In this document: positions 52,487-60,683 of the stretch, one piece after another
Layout of the letters: each line of letters starts with the position of its first letter
How positions within the stretch are numbered: the first letter of the stretch is position 1
Source of the DNA: Streptomyces daqingensis
Lineage (GTDB): Bacteria; Actinomycetota; Actinomycetes; Streptomycetales; Streptomycetaceae
Assembly: GCF_014645895.1 (NCBI RefSeq)
Contig: NZ_BMMP01000010.1
Location: 186,001 to 250,000, forward strand
Direction of reading: 5' to 3'
Length of the DNA: 64,000 nt
Position numbers and translations under genes: made by a program
The notes under the pieces: generated by a model
Seen by the model: only the letters and a program-made list of their open reading frames with translations
Told to the model about the DNA's origin: nothing
Databases searched by the model: none

Positions 52487-54034
52487 ATGAAGACTGCTCC
52501 TGTGACGCCGTCCCGTACCCCGCGAGACAACCCGCTCCGCCTCGTCCCCACGCGGCCGATCGCCGCTGCCCGGCGCACGGTGACCGCCCGGCGTACGCGC
52601 CCCGCGCCGCCGCCGCCCGAGGGGCTGCCTCCGCGCGAGGAGCTCGCCCGTCAGGCGAGAGCCGCGCTGGCCGACGCCGTGACGCTGGCCCGGTGGGCCG
52701 AGCGGCACGAGGCACACCCCGGAAGCGGACCGGACACCGAACGAGCCGCCGCGGCGCTCCGGATGCCCCCGTCGCACGTCCGGACCCAGTGGGACCGCGC
52801 GCGCCTCGCCGGCCTCGTCGAGCTCCACGACGGGACGGCCCGCCCCGGCTGGCGGCTGCGCGCCTGGGAGCGGGACGACAGCGCAGTACTGCGCGGCTGG
52901 GTCGCCCTCTTCGACGCGTGGTCCCTGGCCTACCCGGCACCCACCCCCGCCGACCCCGGCCTCGTCGCCGAAGTGGTCGAGGCGGCCCCGCAGTTGCTGT
53001 CCGTCATGCATCTGACGGCCGGGCCGCTCACCTTCCCCGATCTGCACGACCTGCTCGCCAAGCGCGTGGCCGAGCTGCGCGCCGAGCGCGACGCCGCACC
53101 CGAGGCAGCGGGCGAGGCGCCGGCCGACGGGGAGCCCGGCGGCATTGACACCGCGCCGGAGCGCCGCGACGCGCCGGCCGATGCCCCGGCGGCGACCCCG
53201 GCCACCGAGGTCTCGCTCCCCGGCCTGCTCGACTGGGCCCTCGACGGCTTCGCGGCCGTCGGAGCCCTCACCCGGTGCTCCGACGTCGAGGCGCCCGCCG
53301 GACCGCGCGCCACGGCGTCCGAGGGGAGCCCGGAACCGGGGAACCCCCCGGGAGAGCCGGCCGTGCGCCAGGGCTCCGCCGTGCTCACCCCGCTCGGCAA
53401 CTGGGCGGTGTGGACCAAGCTCGAACAGATCTGCGTGGCCGCCCAGAGCCCCGCCGGCAACATCGAGCAGCCCGCCCAGGACATGCTGCGCGGGTGCGCG
53501 CGCCTCAGCCCCGGCCCCGCCCGCGACGAGTACCGCGCATGGCTGGCCGCCCGTTCCACGGGAACCGCCATCACCGAACTGCTGGGCGCCGCCCGTGGGG
53601 AGGACGCCCTCATCCGCGGGCTGGCCTTCGAGGCGCTGCGCGTCGTCGGCGCCCCCGCGGAACCCGAGGTGCGGACGGCCGCCGCGGAGCCGACGCTGCG
53701 CCCTTACGCGCTGCTCTGGCTCGCCGAGCACGACGGTGCCGACCCGGAGGACCTGGCGGGTGGCGCCCCCGGAGTCCTCACCCGCGAGGAGGCCACCTGG
53801 CTGTGGGTGGACACCGCGGCAGCCGTCACCGACCACGGCGAGGAGCGCCTGCTCGTCGACCACCTGGAGACGGCCGTGCAGGGCACTGTCCCCAAGCTGC
53901 TGGAGGAGGTGCGGGCCATCGGCCACCCCCGCACGGTGCAGGTGCTCGTCGCGCTCGCCGCCGCGCACCCCGACCCGGCGCTCGCCAAGGCGGTGCGCCG
54001 TGCCGCGTTCCAGGTCCACACCGGGGGCCTCTGA
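52487..54034 (+). CDS. Alpha-helical protein of unknown function, paralogue of the gene at 8615
   Basis: Protein of 515 residues with no enzyme signature. The N-terminal 50 residues are basic (ARRTVTARRTRPAPPPP), then helical segments (ARQARAALADAVTLARWAERHEA; LVELHDGTARPGWRLRAWERDD, each part of a longer block). The C-terminal region has EYRAWLAARSTGTAITELLGAARGED (split) and LRPYALLWLAEHDGAD, matching the WLAAR...ELLGAA...AEP...WLxEH pattern of the 8615 protein. Both end with a helical VDTAAAV/LVDHLETAV-type tail. ATG 52487 is preferred; an in-frame TTG seven codons upstream is possible. Confidence 0.65.
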   Translation: MKTAPVTPSRTPRDNPLRLVPTRPIAAARRTVTARRTRPAPPPPEGLPPREELARQARAALADAVTLARWAERHEAHPGSGPDTERAAAALRMPPSHVRTQWDRARLAGLVELHDGTARPGWRLRAWERDDSAVLRGWVALFDAWSLAYPAPTPADPGLVAEVVEAAPQLLSVMHLTAGPLTFPDLHDLLAKRVAELRAERDAAPEAAGEAPADGEPGGIDTAPERRDAPADAPAATPATEVSLPGLLDWALDGFAAVGALTRCSDVEAPAGPRATASEGSPEPGNPPGEPAVRQGSAVLTPLGNWAVWTKLEQICVAAQSPAGNIEQPAQDMLRGCARLSPGPARDEYRAWLAARSTGTAITELLGAARGEDALIRGLAFEALRVVGAPAEPEVRTAAAEPTLRPYALLWLAEHDGADPEDLAGGAPGVLTREEATWLWVDTAAAVTDHGEERLLVDHLETAVQGTVPKLLEEVRAIGHPRTVQVLVALAAAHPDPALAKAVRRAAFQVHTGGL

Positions 54035-54080
54035 CCAGGGGCCTCTGACTGGCCTCCTCCGCCGGGGGCCGGGATGCGGT

Positions 54081-54479
54081 CTACGGGCCGAGCGGCGGCA
54101 CGTAGGTGCCGAAGCTCCAGACGTTGCCCTCCAGGTCCCTGGCCATGTAGTCCCGCGAGCCGTAGTCCTGGTCGGTCGGCTCCATGAGGATCTCCACGCC
54201 GGCCTCGCGGGCCCGGGCGCAGTGCGCGTCGACGTCGTCGACCACCACGTACACCCCCGCGGGGCCCGCCTTGCCCATCGCCTCGGCGAACACGCCCTCC
54301 TTCTTCGAGCCGAGCATCACCGCGCCGTTGCCGTAGGTCAGTTCGGCGTGCAGAACGGTGCCGTCCTCCCCCTCGTACAGCGCGGAGCGCCTGAAGCCGA
54401 ACGCCTCCTCCAGCTGCGCGATGGCCGCTTTCGCGTCCCCATACACGAGCGTCGGGTACAGGGTCGGTGCGTCAGTCAT
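54081..54479 (-). CDS. VOC/glyoxalase-like protein
   Basis: Protein of 132 residues with the two beta-alpha-beta modules of the VOC superfamily (LYPTLVYGDAKAAIAQLEEAFGF; VYVVVDDVDAHCARAREAGVE; RDLEGNVWSFGTYVP, listed as separate modules). The family includes glyoxalases, dioxygenases and bleomycin-binding proteins; metal ligands are not clear here. GAGGAGG precedes the ATG at 54479; longer frames upstream are not conserved. Confidence 0.85.
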   Translation of the reverse strand: MTDAPTLYPTLVYGDAKAAIAQLEEAFGFRRSALYEGEDGTVLHAELTYGNGAVMLGSKKEGVFAEAMGKAGPAGVYVVVDDVDAHCARAREAGVEILMEPTDQDYGSRDYMARDLEGNVWSFGTYVPPLGP

Positions 54480-54591
54480 GACGGTGCCTCCTCGACGCGT
54501 GGCCCGCGCCGCCGCGGACCGTTTCACCTGCTTCGCAGTCTCGCAGCGGGCACTGACAATCGCCGGAGACAAATCCGTTGCGCGGCGCCGT

Positions 54592-54627
54592 TAGACTGAC
54601 GGCATGGCTACTTCCCGCACGCATTAG
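54592..54627 (+). CDS. Seven-codon leader ORF (MATSRTH) upstream of the ABC-F gene
   Basis: ATG at 54604 to TAG at 54627 encodes MATSRTH (the feature includes the TAGACT -10 element at 54592-54597). The element is six bases before the ATG and there is no ribosome binding site, so the mRNA is probably leaderless and starts on this ORF. The main ABC-F start is 60 bp further on. ABC-F genes that protect ribosomes are often controlled by ribosome stalling on short upstream ORFs. That this ORF is translated is inferred. Confidence 0.5.
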
Positions 54628-54686
54628 CGCCGTACGTCCGCCTCAGTGTCCGTACGTACGCCCGTAAACCATGCCTGGAGTAGTCC

Positions 54687-56285
54687 GTGATCACCGCCAC
54701 CGGCCTGGAGCTGCGCGCCGGCGCCCGCATCCTGATCGAGTCCGCCACGTTCCGCGTCGCCAAGGGCGACCGCATCGGCCTCGTCGGCCGCAACGGAGCC
54801 GGGAAGACCACGCTCACCAAGTGCCTCGCCGGTGAGGCGAACCCCACGGGGGGCACCATCACCAGCAGCGGGGAGGTCGGCTACCTCCCGCAGGACCCGC
54901 GCACCGGCGATCTCGACGTCAGCGCCAGGGACCGCATCCTCTCGGCCCGCGGACTGGACACCGTCATCCGCAAGATGCGCGAGAACGAGGAGCGCATCGC
55001 GCACGGCCAGGGCGCCACCCGCGAGAAGGCGCTCAAGAAGTACGAGCGCCTGGAGACCGAGTTCCTCACCAAGGGCGGGTACGCCGCGGAGGCGGAGGCC
55101 GCGACGATCGCGGCCAGCCTGGGCCTTCCCGACCGGGTGATGACCCAGCCGCTGCACACCCTCTCCGGCGGTCAGCGGCGCCGCATCGAACTGGCCCGCA
55201 TCCTCTTCTCGGACGCCGACACCCTGCTCCTCGACGAGCCCACCAACCATCTGGACGCCGACTCCGTCGTCTGGCTGCGAGACTTCCTCAAGACCTACCG
55301 CGGCGGCCTGATCGTGATCTCCCACGACCTGGCCCTGATCGAGACCGTCGTGAACAAGGTCTTCTACCTGGACGCCAACCGTGCGGCGATCGACGTCTAC
55401 AACATGGGCTGGAAGCAGTACGTCGTCCAGCGCGAGGACGACGAGAAGCGCCGCAAGCGCGAGCGCGCCAACGCGGAGAAGAAGGCCGCGGCGCTCAACT
55501 CGCAGGCCGACAAGATGCGCGCCAAGGCCACGAAGGCGGTAGCGGCCAAGAACATGGCCCGGCGCGCCGAGAAGCTGCTCTCCGGGCTCGAGGCGGAACG
55601 CGTCTCCGACAAGGTCGCGAAGCTGCGCTTCCCCGACCCCGCGCCCTGCGGCAGGACGCCGCTGATGGCGGAGGACCTCTCGAAGTCCTACGGCTCGCTC
55701 GAGATCTTCACGGGCGTCGACCTCGCCGTGGACAAGGGCTCCCGTGTCGTGATCCTGGGCCTCAACGGCGCCGGCAAGACGACGCTTCTGCGGCTGCTGT
55801 CGGGCAACGAGGAGCCCGACACCGGCAAGGTCGTCCCGGGCCACGGGCTCAAGCTGGGCTACTACGCCCAGGAGCACGAGACGCTCGACCCGGCGCGCAC
55901 CGTCCTGGAGAACATGCGCTCGGCCGCCCCCGACATGGACCTCGTCGACATCCGCAAGACGCTGGGCTCCTTCCTCTTCTCGGGCGACGACGTGGACAAG
56001 CCGGCCTCGGTGCTGTCGGGCGGTGAGAAGACGCGGCTGGCCCTGGCGACCCTGGTCGTCTCCTCCGCCAACGTCCTGCTGCTGGACGAGCCGACCAACA
56101 ACCTCGATCCGGCAAGCCGCGAGGAGATCCTGGGCGCCCTGCACACCTTCACGGGAGCCGTCGTCCTCGTCACCCACGACGAGGGTGCGGTGCAGGCGCT
56201 GGAACCGGAGCGGATCATCATGCTGCCGGACGGCGTCGAGGACCTGTGGAGCGAGGACTACGCGGACCTCGTCGCCCTCGCCTGA
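54687..56285 (+). CDS. ABC-F family ribosome-associated ATPase
   Basis: Soluble tandem ABC ATPase of 532 residues with no membrane part. Domain 1: Walker A GLVGRNGAGKTTLTK, signature LSGGQRRRIELARI, Walker B TLLLDEPTNHLDADS. Domain 2: GLNGAGKTTLLRLL, LSGGEKTRLALATL, VLLLDEPTNNLDP. Between them lies a charged linker rich in K/R/E/A (KRRKRERANAEKKAAAL; about 245-295), the P-site tRNA interaction motif of the family. ABC-F proteins bind the ribosomal E site and alter translation or confer antibiotic resistance. GTG 54687 has TGGAG six bases upstream. Confidence 0.93.
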   Translation: MITATGLELRAGARILIESATFRVAKGDRIGLVGRNGAGKTTLTKCLAGEANPTGGTITSSGEVGYLPQDPRTGDLDVSARDRILSARGLDTVIRKMRENEERIAHGQGATREKALKKYERLETEFLTKGGYAAEAEAATIAASLGLPDRVMTQPLHTLSGGQRRRIELARILFSDADTLLLDEPTNHLDADSVVWLRDFLKTYRGGLIVISHDLALIETVVNKVFYLDANRAAIDVYNMGWKQYVVQREDDEKRRKRERANAEKKAAALNSQADKMRAKATKAVAAKNMARRAEKLLSGLEAERVSDKVAKLRFPDPAPCGRTPLMAEDLSKSYGSLEIFTGVDLAVDKGSRVVILGLNGAGKTTLLRLLSGNEEPDTGKVVPGHGLKLGYYAQEHETLDPARTVLENMRSAAPDMDLVDIRKTLGSFLFSGDDVDKPASVLSGGEKTRLALATLVVSSANVLLLDEPTNNLDPASREEILGALHTFTGAVVLVTHDEGAVQALEPERIIMLPDGVEDLWSEDYADLVALA

Positions 56286-56652
56286 CGTTCCGCGGCTGCG
56301 GCGGCCGCTGCCCCTTGATCAACCTCTTCTGGATCATTCGGCCGACACTTGATCCTTCATCTGAGTGAGGGCGGCTCGTACCCCGGCGTGCCCGCGCGGC
56401 GCCGCGAGACGCCTGTGGCATGTCCTGCCCCCGGTGCCGGACGGCGCTCAACGGGCCTGCCTGACCTGTGTGTTCACCGCCGGCCGGTGTCCGGGGCAAA
56501 GGATCAAGCCACCGGAATCGCATACTCCGACGTCAACGGACAGTAGCCCTCCGGTGACCCCGCCCCGATGGACCTTGCCGAATGGGTGGCCAGAAGCAGG
56601 GGGAGGGGTGATCATGAGAGTCACGTAGCGCACTTCCCATGAGGAGGCACGG
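56286..56652. other. Gene-free region between ABC-F and HTH genes
   Basis: About 370 bp. Near its start GGATCA (56331-56336) and TGATCC (56350-56355) form an inverted repeat inside a stretch with three TTGATC-like elements, and a GC-rich hairpin (around 56293-56310) may end the ABC-F transcript. The rest shows only short non-conserved ORFs. GAGGAGG at 56641-56647 belongs to the next gene. Confidence 0.5.
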
Positions 56653-56874
56653 GTGGCCGAGACTCTGAAGAAGGGCAGCCGGGTGACCGGCACCGCGCGC
56701 GAGAAGCTCGCGGCAGACCTCAAGAAGAAGTACGACGGCGGTGCGAGCATCCGGGCGCTGGCCGAAGAAACGGGCCGTTCCTACGGATTCGTGCACCGGA
56801 TGCTCAGCGAATCCGGTGTAACCCTGCGAGGTCGCGGCGGGGCCACGCGAGGCAAGAAGTCCGCCTCGGCCTGA
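56653..56874 (+). CDS. Small helix-turn-helix DNA-binding protein
   Basis: Protein of 73 residues. The centre GASIRALAEETGRSYGFVHRML is a clear resolvase-type HTH (residues 30-51), flanked by basic tails (KLAADLKKKY; RGRGGATRGKKSASA). The GTG start has GAGGAGG five bases upstream. Such short HTH proteins are widespread in Streptomyces but not well studied. They could bind DNA as part of the nucleoid or act as a local regulator of the adjacent crotonase gene. Confidence 0.85.
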   Translation: MAETLKKGSRVTGTAREKLAADLKKKYDGGASIRALAEETGRSYGFVHRMLSESGVTLRGRGGATRGKKSASA

Positions 56875-56895
56875 CGGGACTTCCAGGCATCCCCT

Positions 56896-56941
56896 TCCGG
56901 TGGTTACTCTTCAGTCACATGACTGCCGAGTAACCACCGGA
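56896..56941 (+). promoter_or_regulatory. 46-bp nested palindrome before the crotonase gene
   Basis: Outer arms 56896-56909 and 56928-56941 (CCGGTGGTTACTC inverted as GAGTAACCACCGG, plus a T-A pair) enclose an inner palindrome CAGTCA-CA-TGACTG (56912-56925). Both have the same centre (56918.5). Only two mismatched positions (56910-56911 with 56926-56927) separate inner from outer. The right arm overlaps the GGAGG ribosome binding site (56939-56943). It may be a strong operator, or in RNA a hairpin that ends the HTH message and hides the crotonase start. Confidence 0.8.
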
Positions 56942-56949
56942 GGATGTCG

Positions 56950-57729
56950 ATGACCCTGCTGGACAAGGACGGCGTGCGCCTCGCCGTGGACGGTGCCGTG
57001 GCCACGGTCACGCTCACCAATCCGGCCAAGCGCAACGTCCAGTCCCCCGCCCTGTGGCGGGCGCTGACCGAAGCGGGCCGCATGGTGCCCGGCGACGCCC
57101 GGGTGGTGGTGCTGCGCGCCGAGGGCCGGTCCTTCTCCGCGGGCCTCGACAGGCAGGCGTTCGCTCCCGAGGGCATCGAGGGCGAACTGAACTTCGGCGA
57201 CCTCGCACACGCCTCCGACCAGGAGATCGACGAGACGATCGCCGTCTTCCAGGAGGCGTTCACCTGGTGGCGCCGTCCTGACCTCGTCAGCGTCGCGGCC
57301 GTGCAGGGCCATGCCGTCGGAGCGGGCTTCCAGCTCGCGCTCGCCGCCGACTTGCGCGTGTGTGCCGACGACGCGCAGTTCGCGATGCGTGAAACGAGCC
57401 TCGGTCTCGTGCCCGACCTGACGGGCACGCACCCCCTGGTGCGGATCCTCGGCTACTCGCGCGCCCTGGAGGTCTGCGCCACCGGGCGGTTCATCCAGGC
57501 CGAGGAGGCCGAGCGGACGGGGCTGGCGAACCTGGTGGTCCCCGCCGAGGAGCTCGACGCGGCCGTCTCCGACCTCGCCGCCGCCCTGCTCGCCGCGCCG
57601 CGCGACGCCGTCGTCGAGACGAAGGCGCTGCTCGCCGGGGCGGCCACGCGGACGTACGAGGAGCAACTGGCCGCCGAACGGGCAGCCCAGGCACGGAGGT
57701 TGCGCGACCTGGCCGGCATCGGCGACTGA
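56950..57729 (+). CDS. Crotonase-family enoyl-CoA hydratase/isomerase
   Basis: Crotonase-fold protein of 259 residues. Oxyanion-hole segments are GRSFSAGLDRQAF and AVQGHAVGAGFQLALAADLRVC; the second acidic site is in FAMRETSLGLVPDLTGTHPL (E and D present). ATG 56950 is chosen over the ATG at 56944 because the GGAGG at 56939 is six bases before it but directly abuts the first. A large palindrome overlaps its ribosome binding site. Substrate not known. Confidence 0.9.
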   Translation: MTLLDKDGVRLAVDGAVATVTLTNPAKRNVQSPALWRALTEAGRMVPGDARVVVLRAEGRSFSAGLDRQAFAPEGIEGELNFGDLAHASDQEIDETIAVFQEAFTWWRRPDLVSVAAVQGHAVGAGFQLALAADLRVCADDAQFAMRETSLGLVPDLTGTHPLVRILGYSRALEVCATGRFIQAEEAERTGLANLVVPAEELDAAVSDLAAALLAAPRDAVVETKALLAGAATRTYEEQLAAERAAQARRLRDLAGIGD

Positions 57730-57835
57730 TCCGCGGGCGGGGGCCCGGCGCGACGGCCGTCTTGCAGCCGTTCCGCGCCGGGCACGCCCGCCCCTGCATG
57801 GTGCGACGTGCCCCGCGCGGTCGGCACCCGCGGGC

Positions 57836-58681
57836 TCACGCGGTGCGCACGCCGCCGGAGCCGATGGCCGGGTCGACTGCCGTCACCACCACGGCGACCG
57901 TCACGGCCGGTGCCGGCTCCGGTGCGTCCCATGCGGCGGCCTTCGCGGCCGCCTCCCGCACCGCCAGCGCCACGTCCAGGGCGCGGGCCTGCTCGTCCAC
58001 CCCGATCTGGATCTGCAGATGGCGGCTGCGGACCCCGGATCCGTCCTCGACGTCCGTGACGCTCACGGCGTCGGTCCTGTGCCCGCCCAGCAGCGGCCCG
58101 AGGACCGGCGCCAGCCGCGTTACGCCCGGCACGGCGATGACCGTCTCGGCCGTCGCCGTCGCCCGGGGGTGGTCCGCGGGGGCCGGCGGATGCTCGTCGG
58201 TCCCGTCGGTGACGTGGTCCTGAGTCCCAGGAGCGGATCCGTCCGGGGTCCCGTCCTGGCCGCCGTCCACGGAGGCGGCGGGCCCGTCCAGCAGATCCGT
58301 CACCCGCAGGTCCGCCCACGCCACGTCGAGTCCGAGCCGCTCGTCGGCCGCCGTGAGAAGCGCGGTGCGGAGGCGGTCCGCGGTCGTGGTCAGCGGGGCG
58401 TCGGCGGGGGCGGCGAAATTCGCCTCGATGTGCAGCGCGCCGGGCGGGAGAGCCGAAGGAGGCGCGGGCACGGAGGGAGTATCCGCCTCAGCCGGGTCCG
58501 CAAGCCTCAGCCGCACTCCCTCCAGCCGAACGTCCGGCACCGTCCGTGCGGCGGCCGCGCGCAGTACGGTCACCGCCGCGCTCTCCGTGAGCCACGCCCC
58601 GTCTCCGGCGCCGCCCAGAGGCAGCAGGTTTCCCAGGCTCAGCTGATGCCGTACGTCCTGTGCCAGCTGATCGGCGGCCAT
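57836..58681 (-). CDS. Uncharacterised protein divergent from the Asp23 operon
   Basis: Protein of 281 residues with two beta-rich blocks separated by an acidic, low-complexity linker (VDGGQDGTPDGSAPGTQDHV). The second block VPGVTRLAPVLGPLL and HLQIQIGVDEQARALDVALAVREA resembles an Asp23/Gls24-like domain with the typical GVxxL and ALDVA pattern; the first block may be a diverged copy. GGGAG precedes the ATG. Placement back-to-back with the Asp23 operon suggests a joint envelope role. Confidence 0.6.
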   Translation of the reverse strand: MAADQLAQDVRHQLSLGNLLPLGGAGDGAWLTESAAVTVLRAAAARTVPDVRLEGVRLRLADPAEADTPSVPAPPSALPPGALHIEANFAAPADAPLTTTADRLRTALLTAADERLGLDVAWADLRVTDLLDGPAASVDGGQDGTPDGSAPGTQDHVTDGTDEHPPAPADHPRATATAETVIAVPGVTRLAPVLGPLLGGHRTDAVSVTDVEDGSGVRSRHLQIQIGVDEQARALDVALAVREAAAKAAAWDAPEPAPAVTVAVVVTAVDPAIGSGGVRTA

Positions 58682-58864
58682 GTGCGACTCCCTGTCGTGT
58701 CTGCCGGTGTTCTGCGTCAGTAACCCGGGTGCGCCGCTGCTCGCGTGCCTGCGGTGAGCCGGGAGGTCGGCGTACGCAGGCGAATCACGACGAATGCACC
58801 TAATGTGACACAAGAGCGGCATTTCGTATGCCGTCAGGCGTTCCCTATCTGAAGGGTGAGGACG

Positions 58865-59362
58865 ATGACGGACACCAAGCCCGGCAACCGCTTCGAAGCT
58901 GGCGGAGGCGGCTCCAGCACGGCGGCCCACGACGGAAAGTCCGAGACGAGGCGGCCCAGGGGCGACAGGGGCAGCCGCGGGCGCACCACCATCGCCGACG
59001 GAGTCGTGGAGAAGATCGCCGGGATGGCGGCGCGCGACGTCGACGGCGTGTACGCGATGGGCAGCGGAATGGCCCGCACGTTCGGCGCGATGCGCGACCG
59101 CGTCCCGGGCGGCAGCAAGTCCGCCTCGCGCGGCGTGAGCGCCGAGGTCGGCGACGTGCAGAGCGCGCTGGACCTGGAGATCGTCGTCGAGTACGGCGTC
59201 GCGATCGCCGACGTGGCCGCTTCCGTACGGGAGAACGTCGTCAACGCCGTCGAGCGGATGACCGGCCTCGAGGTCGTCGAGGTGAACATCGCGGTCAGCG
59301 ACGTGAAGCTGCCCGACGAGGAGGACGAGGACGAGGACTCGGGCCGTACGCGCGTGCAGTAG
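58865..59362 (+). CDS. Asp23/Gls24-family envelope stress protein
   Basis: Protein of 165 residues. Core Asp23 motif: RTTIADGVVEKIAGMAARDVDGVYAMG (read as GVVEKIA plus DVDGVYAMGSG), then EIVVEYGVAIADVAASVRENV and VERMTGLEVVEVNIAVSDV. N- and C-terminal tails are polar (acidic PDEEDEDEDSG). Asp23 proteins form a layer at the membrane, held by AmaP. ATG 58865 is chosen for AAGGG eight bases upstream; GTG 58856 is an alternative. First gene of a five-gene operon. Confidence 0.92.
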   Translation: MTDTKPGNRFEAGGGGSSTAAHDGKSETRRPRGDRGSRGRTTIADGVVEKIAGMAARDVDGVYAMGSGMARTFGAMRDRVPGGSKSASRGVSAEVGDVQSALDLEIVVEYGVAIADVAASVRENVVNAVERMTGLEVVEVNIAVSDVKLPDEEDEDEDSGRTRVQ

Positions 59363-59428
59363 CGCGGCAGCGGCGGTCCGGCGGACGAAGTGGCGGCACA
59401 CGACGTCCACTGAGCGAAGGAGCTCACG

Positions 59429-59617
59429 ATGAGCATGGCCGTGATCGGCTTGATCGCAGGGATGGCGCTCGGCTTCGCCGGATACTTCGGCGGCTTCGGG
59501 GCCTTCCTGCTCGTGGCCGCGCTGGGCGGCTTCGGCTTCGTGGCGGGCCGCTTCCTGGACGGCGACCTGCAGGCGGAGGACATCTTCCGCGTCCGCGACG
59601 AGAGCCGGCGCCGGTGA
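59429..59617 (+). CDS. Small two-helix membrane protein
   Basis: Protein of 62 residues that is mostly two hydrophobic helices (MSMAVIGLIAGMALGFAGYF; FGAFLLVAALGGFGFVAGRF) and an acidic/basic C-terminus DIFRVRDESRRR. A GAAGGAG site precedes the ATG. DUF2273-like small membrane proteins occur in Asp23 operons and this could be one. Cotranscribed with its neighbours. Confidence 0.8.
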   Translation: MSMAVIGLIAGMALGFAGYFGGFGAFLLVAALGGFGFVAGRFLDGDLQAEDIFRVRDESRRR

Positions 59618-59629
59618 GGGGGTGAGAGG

Positions 59630-59998
59630 GTGACCTCAGCCGAAGTGGCCGTACCCGCGAGGGGATCGACCACGATCGTCGAGCGGGTCGTGGCCAAGGT
59701 CGCGGCGCAGGCTGCCCGGGAGGCCCTGCGCACCGTACCCGCCGCCTTCAAGGTGCCCCGCGGGCCTCTCCGCCCGCCCCGCGCCACGGCGTCGCTCAGG
59801 GACCGGACAGCTCGGGTCCGCGTCGTCGTGGAGCTGGGCTACCCTTCGGACATCGGCGCGCAGTGTGCTGCGGTGCGCCGGCAAGTCGCTTCACGTGTCA
59901 AGGAATTGGTCGGCATGGATGTGCCGGAGGTAGCCGTCGGCGTGGAGCGGCTGCACTCCGAGCAGCTGGACAGCGAGAGACCCGGGAGGGTCCGGTGA
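59630..59998 (+). CDS. Second Asp23/Gls24-family domain protein
   Basis: Protein of 122 residues with a minimal Asp23 domain: RGSTTIVERVVAKVAAQAA at the N-terminus and VRVVVELGYPSDIGAQCAAVRRQV, VKELVGMDVPEVAVGVERL. Its middle is proline-rich (VPRGPLRPPR). The GTG start lies 12 bp after the previous stop; its own stop overlaps the next start (GTGA). Confidence 0.8.
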   Translation: MTSAEVAVPARGSTTIVERVVAKVAAQAAREALRTVPAAFKVPRGPLRPPRATASLRDRTARVRVVVELGYPSDIGAQCAAVRRQVASRVKELVGMDVPEVAVGVERLHSEQLDSERPGRVR

Positions 59999-60678
59999 GC
60001 GACGAGCGCACCCAGCAGATGCCGACTCTCGAGAAGACGCCCCCGGCCGCCCAGTCGGGTGGAGGCGGCGGAGGTCACCTCGAGCAGGCGGCGTCGGCGG
60101 CCGCGTACGACCCGGGCGGCTCCGGCGAAACGGCCTCCCGCGCCGGCCGCTTCTGGTCGCTGCGGCGCGTGCCGGCCGGGATCGTCGCGCTGCTGGCGGC
60201 GGCCCTGGCCGGAGTGCTGCTCTACGACGTCGCCGCCGTGCGTGCCGGAGAGCCCGCGATGGGCTGGCGGCGCACCCTCGCCGACGAACTGGCCGGCACC
60301 GCCGTGAACGACGCCAAGGTCCTCGCCGCCGCCTGCGTCGTCACGCTGCTGGGGGTGTGGCTGATCACACTGGCGGTGACGCCCGGCCGCCGCGGGCTCC
60401 TCCCGATGCGGCGCGAACACCCGCATGTACGGGCCGGGTTGGAGCGCTCCGCCGCCGGTCTCGTGCTGAGGGACCGCGCGATGCAGGTGACCGGGGTCCA
60501 GTCCGTCGACGTCTCGGTCGGACGGCGGAAGGTGCGGGCGCACGCCCGCGCGCACTTCAGGGACCTCCACGAGGTACGGGGCGATCTCGACTCGGCGCTC
60601 GCCGAGGGCATCCGGCAGCTGGGCCTCGCACGGCAGCCCGGCCTGTCAGTCCACGTGCGGCGCCCGAAGAGAGGCTGA
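59995..60678 (+). CDS. DUF6286-like membrane protein of the Asp23 operon
   Basis: Protein of 227 residues. A polar glycine-rich N-terminus (residues 1-50) is followed by two membrane segments (GIVALLAAALAGVLLYDVAAV; VLAAACVVTLLGVWLITLAV, about 62-82 and 110-130) and a C-terminal cytoplasmic domain with GVQSVDVSVGRRKVRAHARAH and LGLARQPGLSVHVRR. The last part has the Asp23-like beta pattern. Likely anchors or caps the Asp23 layer. Confidence 0.82.
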   Translation: MSDERTQQMPTLEKTPPAAQSGGGGGGHLEQAASAAAYDPGGSGETASRAGRFWSLRRVPAGIVALLAAALAGVLLYDVAAVRAGEPAMGWRRTLADELAGTAVNDAKVLAAACVVTLLGVWLITLAVTPGRRGLLPMRREHPHVRAGLERSAAGLVLRDRAMQVTGVQSVDVSVGRRKVRAHARAHFRDLHEVRGDLDSALAEGIRQLGLARQPGLSVHVRRPKRG

Positions 60679-60683
60679 TCAGG

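Noticed and set aside
50375..54019. 1214-codon minus-strand frame
   Set aside because: It spans three genes on the plus strand and is a GC-bias artefact with low-complexity product.
56919..56933. Four-codon ORF inside the nested palindrome
   Set aside because: Too short to separate from chance and explained by the palindrome.
58788..58810. TGTCACA on the minus strand near the Asp23 divergent region
   Set aside because: No CGTC at the required spacing.
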